DNA from: Chlorops oryzae
Lineage: Eukaryota; Arthropoda; Insecta; Diptera; Chloropidae
Reading direction: 5' to 3'
NCBI GenBank assembly: GCA_020466095.1
Contig: CM035809.1
Span: 27,138,063-27,202,062, forward strand
Length of the DNA: 64,000 bases
Numbering within the stretch: position 1 is the stretch's first letter; every line of letters starts with the position of its first letter. Made by a program: the position numbers and the translations under genes. Positions 58,039 through 64,000 of the stretch are shown here, piece by piece. Below the pieces are notes generated by a model. It did not search any database and was not told where the DNA came from. It saw nothing but the letters and a program-made list of their open reading frames with translations.

Positions 58039-58598
58039 CAGTGCCGGCCACGGAAGCAAGATAGAAGCAAAAAGAGCGTAAGCACTCGTATGTGCACAAA
58101 ATTGCTCTCAAATGAGAAGCAAAGCTGAGAGCCAAAAATGAGTAGAAAACGTCAAGCGAGACGGAGCTGCGTCAGATGAAGCTAGATGAGAACGTAAATT
58201 TTTTCAGCCTTGATACACTTCGAAGAAAATGAATTTTTTATACTTCAGGAATTTTTTCATCGTGTTCTTAGCATTCAGTTATTTATTATATAATATATAT
58301 AAATTCAGCACATCATTGATTTGTACAATAATTCTCTGCTCTGCACTGTATATTTTCAAGATAAAAGAACTCAAGATGAGCTGAAAAAACTCCAAAATGA
58401 CCCATCCCTACCGCTTGGACGAGGCGTCGAGTTTTTGCGACATATCGATCCAGGGAAATACCCAGTTCTAAAGAACAAAGTTTTTCGTCTCTAAGAAAAA
58501 ATTATGGATTTTTGTATGAAAACATTCACAACTGTTTCTCGCTGTGTAATGTGCACGCACACAAACGCAATTAGTAAATGTAGTGGTGGCCGGCACTG
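58039..58598. mobile_element. hAT-type non-autonomous element, 8-bp TSD
   Basis: Ends CAGTGCCGGCCAC and GTGGCCGGCACTG (13 bp; the right end reads GTGGCCGGCACTG after GGTGG). Perfect TSD CTCATGTG at 58031-58038 and 58599-58606. 560 bp with no transposase. The CAGTGCC start is shared with MITE C. Confidence 0.92.
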
Positions 58599-58606
58599 CT
58601 CATGTG

Positions 58607-59903
58607 GTTTTAGTATGTTTTCGCACTTAGATGATCTTCAATTTTATTCTGAGTTCCTAAGATAGTAGGAATGATTGTGGCTTAATTTTTAGAATAAAAG
58701 AAATAAAATATATACCTAAATTATTAGAAAAGGAAATGTATTGACCCTTTTGGAGCAGATTGAGTGGTAGAAAGCCAGAAAATCTCCCTGATGGTATACA
58801 TTCTGACAACCTTAAAGGCTAACAATTTATCTAATAAATAAAATTCTCGTGTCACAGTATTTGGTATCGTATTCCTCTGAATAGCATAGACCACTTTTTA
58901 TGAAATTTTAGGTATATTCGGTAGGTCTGATAATCGGTCCCAATCTTTTTTCATACCCCTTAATGATAAGGACAATATTTTTATTTTTTATATATTTTTT
59001 GTTGGGCCACCGTTATCACTTAGGGCTATCTCTACTTGCGTTTTTTTTTTTACTGTTTTATTTTAAGATCTTTTATCTTTCTAATTTGGTTTTTAGAAGC
59101 TGGCTGTGATCTTAACCCTTTTCTGCATGATACATATATTAAATAATTCTCGAGAAGCGGTTGCATCCCCAATGATCTTTTCAATGCTTCTCACTGTTGA
59201 GAGTATGGACTCGAGCCCAATTTGTTTTCACAGAGGACACTCGCCCCAATTTAGGGGATAGCAAGCCGGGCAAATTCACAGAGCGTCACTGTGAGAACCC
59301 AAAATTTTACGTAGATATGCAAATGCAGTAACCCATTAATGCCATCATGAGGGCGCCAAATATCGTTTTTGCCCTGAGCGGCAAAATATTTAGATCGTGC
59401 CCTGAGAGGACACACAGTAAATTTTTTGATCCTTCGGAGGTTCAAATTCAAGTCAAAATATTTACATGCAAGGCTTTAAAGCACTACACTTTCACGTGGT
59501 TTCTTTGAAAGAACTTACGGATCAATTTCTTCGAGAGATGCTTCAATGAGCTGCACTCGGCCTTTATATATATATATTGTAATAGAATTCAATTGGAATG
59601 TTGAAAATATTTATTAAATTTCGATTTTATTTTGTTGTGCTTTTATTTTTTATTTTTTATTTTTATTTATTGCTTTTTATGCTCGCGACGAACACCGAAA
59701 TTTACATGAAAAATTGCGCGTTTTCATGTAGCATCTATTTTTATCGCATCTCAAGAAATCTGTCTAATTTTTATTTATTTTTTTTTTTACCAAAAACTCG
59801 AAGGCCAAGTTCTAGGCCGCCCTATACACGAGGTAAACCGATTTTTTATAAATTTAATTTTTTTTTATATATATAATAAATTTTATTTTTAATATCACAA
59901 AAT
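58607..59903. other. Intergenic, no gene recognised
   Basis: A possible short coding stretch PKTRRPSSRPPYTR ends at a GTAAAC donor near 59832, just upstream of the candidate exon at 59904. This is suggestive only. Confidence 0.3.
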
Positions 59904-60122
59904 TTGTCTAAAATTGCCGAAAAGAAATCTTTAAAAAAAAAATTGTGCGAAACACTCGGGATTGTCGTCGCGTCGGATCTATGTCCATCGTCTTTCGAAA
60001 TTCGTATTTTTATATACGACGTCCGGTCCGAGCCGTTTGAGAGTCTCAACGCAACTAAATTTAATGAATTGGCCAAACAGAGGCGAGCGAATTTTGCTAA
60101 ACGACCGCAGACAGTCCATTAA
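59904..60122 (+). CDS. Candidate terminal coding exon, unrecognised
   Basis: A frame ending TAA at 60120-60122 and best read from about 59925. It encodes IVVASDLCPSSFEIRIF, then IYDVRSEPFESLNATKFNEL and AKQRRANFAKRPQTVH. Codon choice (TCG, GTC, CGA, CCG, GAG) is unlike the AT-rich surroundings and resembles the true exons of this window. There is no ATG at the start, so if real it is a last exon of a gene beginning upstream. CGAAAAG before 59925 could serve as the acceptor. I do not recognise the family. Confidence 0.35.
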   Translation: MSKIAEKKSLKKKLCETLGIVVASDLCPSSFEIRIFIYDVRSEPFESLNATKFNELAKQRRANFAKRPQTVH

Positions 60123-60644
60123 AGGGTACCGGAAAATTATGCCCCCTTTTTTTTAAAGCAGTAATTAACTTCGATAGGAAATTCGAGATGCTTTTAAAGT
60201 GGATAATTAAATGGAAATTTTCTTCAAAAAAAAAAAAACTACAAAGTTATGGGGTTGGATATTATTTTAAGAGATGGGGAGTTTTTTTTTATGTTTACCA
60301 ATTAAAGAAGAGAATGTTATTAATTTATTAGTTCGAACCTAAGGTACAGAGGGTTTGTGCATCTGATTTAAGAACCTTTTTCAAGAAAAGATTATTCTCT
60401 ATGACAATTAAAATGAAATTATACCAAAAAGAATTGTCTTCTCTTAAAAAAGGTTCAAAAGTGGCATCGATTTAAAGCTGATACGGTCCTGTCTATGAAG
60501 GTTTAAAGATATTTTTATAAGATTTTGAAATTCGCAATATTGATAAGGTTCTAAAAATGGCGAATGGACTTACCTAGGATTTTCTGATAGGGGTATCATG
60601 GAACAGCTGACTTTCTAGAAAAAATCCCATTCCCCAAATGTGTG
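60123..60644. other. Intergenic, no gene recognised
   Basis: AT-rich sequence. No AATAAA was found close after the candidate exon at 60122. Confidence 0.35.
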
Positions 60645-61485
60645 ATATTTTTATACCCGACACACTCTGTGTCGAGGGTATATTGCGTTTGTGTGGTTGT
60701 GTGTAACACCCAGAACCAGTCGAGATAGACCATACAAAATATATATAGAAATGATCAGCGTCACCAGGAGATTCGATTTAGCCATGTCCGTCTGTCTGTC
60801 TGTCCGTCTGTTTGTATACAGTTATCTTATCGAAGGAGTTGAGCTATCTCGACAAAATTTGGTATGCGTGCTCACGGGGACATGAGTAAGAACAAGTTCG
60901 AGAATGGACCCGATCGGACCATTTTTAGGGGTACCTCCAGTACTAGGGTCTGTTGAAAATCACAAAAACTGCTCTAAAATCGAAGTTTTTCAAGATATTT
61001 TGATGAAATTTGATATTTGATCATATTTAAAGGCCAGTAAGATTATTTCCAAAATTGAAAAATGGGCGTGGCAGAAGGGCGTTTTTCGAAAATTTTCTCC
61101 TACACCCGAAACGCCTATGGGACTTGAACGAAAGTTGGCACTTATGCCTCGTTTGTAGCCACAAACATCCTCCCCAAAATTTTTTTTGGTCGGTCCATTA
61201 TTAAGGGTACCTCTAGTACTAGGGTCTGTCACAAAAATCCCAAAACTGCCTTAAAATCGGACTTTTTCGAAATATTTTAATGAAACTTAAAATTTGAGCG
61301 TATATTTAAGCCTCCGATTATAGTTCAACAAAAATTGGAAAAGTGGGCGTGGCAAAGGGGCAGTTTTCATAAAGAAATCTATCAAAAGTCGGTATATGGG
61401 GCCCCTTATGGTCTTAAACACCTCTTGATATTAAAAATTATTTGAACATGTGTATCTGTGTCGGGTATTCTATTGACTATAACAC
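60645..61485. repeat. Dispersed repeat N, copy 2
   Basis: Starts TATACCCGACACACTCTGTG and ends near TGTGTCGGGTATTC, so the termini are short inverse versions of each other. It includes CATGTCCGTCTGTCTGTCTG and GGTACCTC blocks. Longer and less deleted than 50880-51560. Confidence 0.75.
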
Positions 61486-62173
61486 CCTATGTTTTTTTTT
61501 ACTTTTTTGAAATCGCATGTCCAAACAAAATGAGATTTCTTTGCGGTTAAAAGTTCGAACGGAATTTCACAAACTTAAAAATTTTCATTTTGGATTCAGA
61601 GAGAGCAAAAATAGCGTACTGAAGTGCGCTATCTTGTTTTCTTGTATCATGGTTAAATTTAAGTTTGCACATATATTCCCAAAAGTTGACCCGAGCCGTG
61701 TCGGCAGAAGGAGAAAAGAGAATGCCCATAAAAGCTGGACCCTGTATTTGTCATGATAAAGAACGAGAGAGAAAAACTAGAGTCCCAAAATGATTTTCAA
61801 GAGCAAAAATTCATAAGTATGGAATAAAATTGCATAAACCATAGCCGGGTAGTTACCTACGGTCTTATGGAGGCTTGTCTTTTTTATAAGGCTCTTCGAG
61901 CAGATATCCCCCCACTACCCTTCGACTGATACTTGACAAATATCTTCGGCCCGAAGAATTTTTTTATTTAATTTGCACCTCGACACTATTTTGTTTGATT
62001 AACGATGTTTAGCGCCTTTCCCTTTATACCAGCATATTCACACCTACTAGTATGTATGTATGTATCTCTTCCATGGAGCTTTTGTTGTTGCCATTGAAAG
62101 CGCCGTCGTTGTCAAATTGAAATTAAACGCTAAATATATTTTTCTTTATGAATGCGTTTGCTGTACAAATTAA
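61486..62173. other. Intergenic, no gene recognised
   Basis: No paired repeats. An open frame of 79 codons at 61517-61756 has no recognisable feature. Confidence 0.35.
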
Positions 62174-62383
62174 TTAAGAATTTATGTGCAATTGATTCCT
62201 TCCATTCGTTCCGGTGCTTATCCATTTTCGTATTTCCTTAAGATTGCGAGCACATTTTCCGCTGTTTTGTTTACATTCGACGATTCTCTTCTCTTTGTGA
62301 CAACGTTTTGGGACAATCTCTTCGGTGAGAAATAATTGAATTTTGAAAGAAAATAAAAATAAAATAAAGAAATATATGTTCAT
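62174..62383 (-). CDS. Candidate small secreted peptide, 69 aa
   Basis: Minus-strand frame from ATG at 62383 to TAA at 62174. Residues 2-20 (NIYFFILFLFSFKIQLFL) read as a signal peptide or membrane anchor. The remaining part is strongly basic, with three cysteines (KRC, VEC, GKC) and a KEIRKWIS segment. The frame stays open upstream for 38 more codons, but the Met before the hydrophobic run is the natural start. No paralogue, splice site or poly(A) signal supports it, and I do not recognise the family. It could be an orphan secreted peptide or a chance frame. Confidence 0.35.
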   Translation of the reverse strand: MNIYFFILFLFSFKIQLFLTEEIVPKRCHKEKRIVECKQNSGKCARNLKEIRKWISTGTNGRNQLHINS

Positions 62384-63225
62384 GGTCACAGAGAAGGTAG
62401 CAACAAGCAGGAGCGTATGCAAAGGTTGGTTTTTGGGGGGGTTCAAACACCGTCCGAAGTGCGAAAGAAGCTCAAAGGTACACGGGAGTTTTGTCACAAT
62501 GGAGAGTTTTAATTAATTTCCAAATATTTTAGACTGAAAAGAAATTAAGGATGATATGTAAATAAATATAAAAAAAGCTACCCTAATGGAAAAGCAACCG
62601 AAATCGCGCAATGGAAATTTTTGAATGGATATCATGACACAATGGCTTCAGCATTTTTCAGCCTCATGGTATTTTTCCAAAAAAAAAATTTTCTATAATT
62701 TATTATTACGATTATTTTCATCATTTTATTTAATAAGAAATTCAAATCCAAGAGTTGTCACCTTCCGTGTTTGCTTCTCGATTTAACACAAAAAAAAAAA
62801 CCCCCAACCAACTGAGCAAACTCTTTGGGGAGTATGAAAAAGCATTGATTGAATTATTATTATATGGAAATAATTTACATAAATAAAATGTAAATTACAT
62901 CTGTCACAAAGCCAAACGCAATGGCGACGACACCGGAGGGATGTCCACTCTCAAGAGCTCTTTGGTTAAAAAATTTACGAATTACACGAATTTTTCTTGA
63001 ATTTTAGTGATAACCACTCAAAAGCAAAGTACAACCTTGTAATAATGACGGGGAAAATTAATGGCAAAGAAGAAGTTTACTCTCGAGAAAATTTAAGAAC
63101 GAATTCCCGAGGAATATTCAGAATCGGGCGGTAGTGCAAAAGGACCTCATATACCTTCCTAGTATACTTTTGTTCGAGCGTGGTAGATTTGTAGCGTCAA
63201 CGCCTATCACTACCACATAAATTGA
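62384..63225. other. Intergenic, no gene recognised
   Basis: AT-rich with several A-runs. Leads into the tandem array at 63226. Confidence 0.4.
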
Positions 63226-63690
63226 AGCTATTGGTAGGCAGGTCGCTTACAGTCTTGTATACTTTGTAAGCTATTGGTAGCAGTTCGCCTATGTCTCGTA
63301 TACTTTGTAAGCTATTGGTAGGCAGGTCGCTTACAGTCTTGTATACTTTGTAAGCTATTGGTAGAGCAGTTCGCCTACAATCTCGTATACTTTGTAAGCT
63401 ATTGGTAGGCAGGTCGCTTACATCTCGTATACTTGTAGCTATTAGATCTCGCTTAATCTCGTATACTTTGTAAGCTATTGGTAAGCAGTTCGCCTATAAT
63501 CTCGTATACTTTGTAAGCTATTGGTAGGCAGGTCGCTTACAATCTCGTATACTTTGTAAGCTATTGGTAAGCAGTTCGCCTATAGTCTCGTATACTTTGT
63601 AAGCTATTGGTAGGCAGTTCGCCTACAATCTCGTATACTTTGTAGCTATTAATATTCAGGTCGCTTACAATCTCGTATACTTAGTAGGCG
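63226..63690. repeat. ~43-bp tandem array with two alternating unit types
   Basis: Eleven or so units share TCGTATACTTTGTAAGCTAT. Unit type 1 carries GGCAGGTCGCTTAC and type 2 carries AGCAGTTCGCCTA. The two types largely alternate, so the real repeating unit is a dimer of about 85 bp. Confidence 0.93.
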
Positions 63691-64000
63691 GTAGGCACTG
63701 TTGGCCGTTGGGTAGGTTCCCAATTTGGGGGATGTTAAAGAACTCATCAGAAGTGTCGACTTTAGAAATTTTTTGTCCCAAAAAGCAGGTTCCACTGTAG
63801 TTTTTTGTTCCAGATCACATTTTCATACATTCAAATGCACGTTCTAGAACACTTCTCCAGGCACTAAAATCGAAGATGGGAGAAAAATGGGGTCCTCGTC
63901 TATGAAATAGCTCAAGAAGTAGGTATGTAGGTACGAATCTCTCCTTCACTCAATTAAAATGCGTCACTCGAAAAAAGTCCGATGACTTTCTCTTTTTTAT
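63691..64000. other. Window end, no gene recognised
   Basis: Unique sequence up to the window edge; nothing supported. Confidence 0.4.

Noticed and set aside
1..64000. CRISPR arrays, bacterial operons, ribosome binding sites
   Set aside because: Spliceosomal introns and animal gene families show this is insect nuclear DNA. The tandem arrays have no spacer structure.
1..64000. tRNA or rRNA genes
   Set aside because: I saw no segment with a convincing cloverleaf or rRNA core. A tRNAscan run would be decisive.

Overview
This window looks like genomic DNA of a higher (brachyceran) fly. Short introns of about 60-85 nt, conserved GT/AG splice sites, insect-type gene families (fatty acyl-CoA reductase, SLC22 transporters, axonemal CFAP43) and a heavy load of short inverted-repeat transposons all point that way. 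I cannot name the species. Every exon model below was read by eye from splice sites, frame and paralogue comparison; nothing was aligned by computer.

Layout. At 1.1-2.0 kb lie two small membrane-protein genes on the + strand, 72 nt apart. From 3.4 to 32.1 kb there are two head-to-tail paralogues of a WD-repeat plus coiled-coil axonemal protein, best matched to CFAP43. Copy 1 (3.4-14.7 kb) keeps 13 exons but carries two or three frame lesions. Copy 2 (15.7-32.1 kb) has an intact WD half, a 7.4-kb repeat-filled intron, and a second half with broken and missing exons. On the minus strand follow a fatty acyl-CoA reductase (32.3-36.2 kb) and two SLC22-type transporters (37.6-39.9 and 53.5-55.6 kb); the second transporter has a 1-bp frameshift. 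The rest is intergenic repeat-rich DNA, plus two weak candidate coding segments (59.9-60.1 kb, and 62.2-62.4 kb minus).

Mobile DNA dominates. I could define many non-autonomous elements by terminal inverted repeats plus target-site duplications (TSD). Those with 8-bp TSDs and CAGTG/CAGGG, TAGGG, TAGAG or CATATA ends look like hAT- or P-type elements. Two have TWA TSDs (PIF/Harbinger-like) and several have TTAA sites (piggyBac-like). Subtracting the element plus one TSD restores ordinary 64- and 83-nt introns in CFAP43 copy 1, which supports both the elements and the gene model.

The two most interesting structures are: (1) an inverted-repeat element at 41.16-41.91 kb carrying a nearly identical copy of a CFAP43 exon from 34 kb away (host exon capture); and (2) an 8-bp TSD enclosing two copies of one hAT-type MITE with a 2-kb 11-bp minisatellite between them. 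The junctions of the second are those expected if a satellite circle carrying one MITE had recombined into another MITE. Directly beside it is a 17-copy, 202-bp satellite, all inside one intron of a sperm-flagellum gene.
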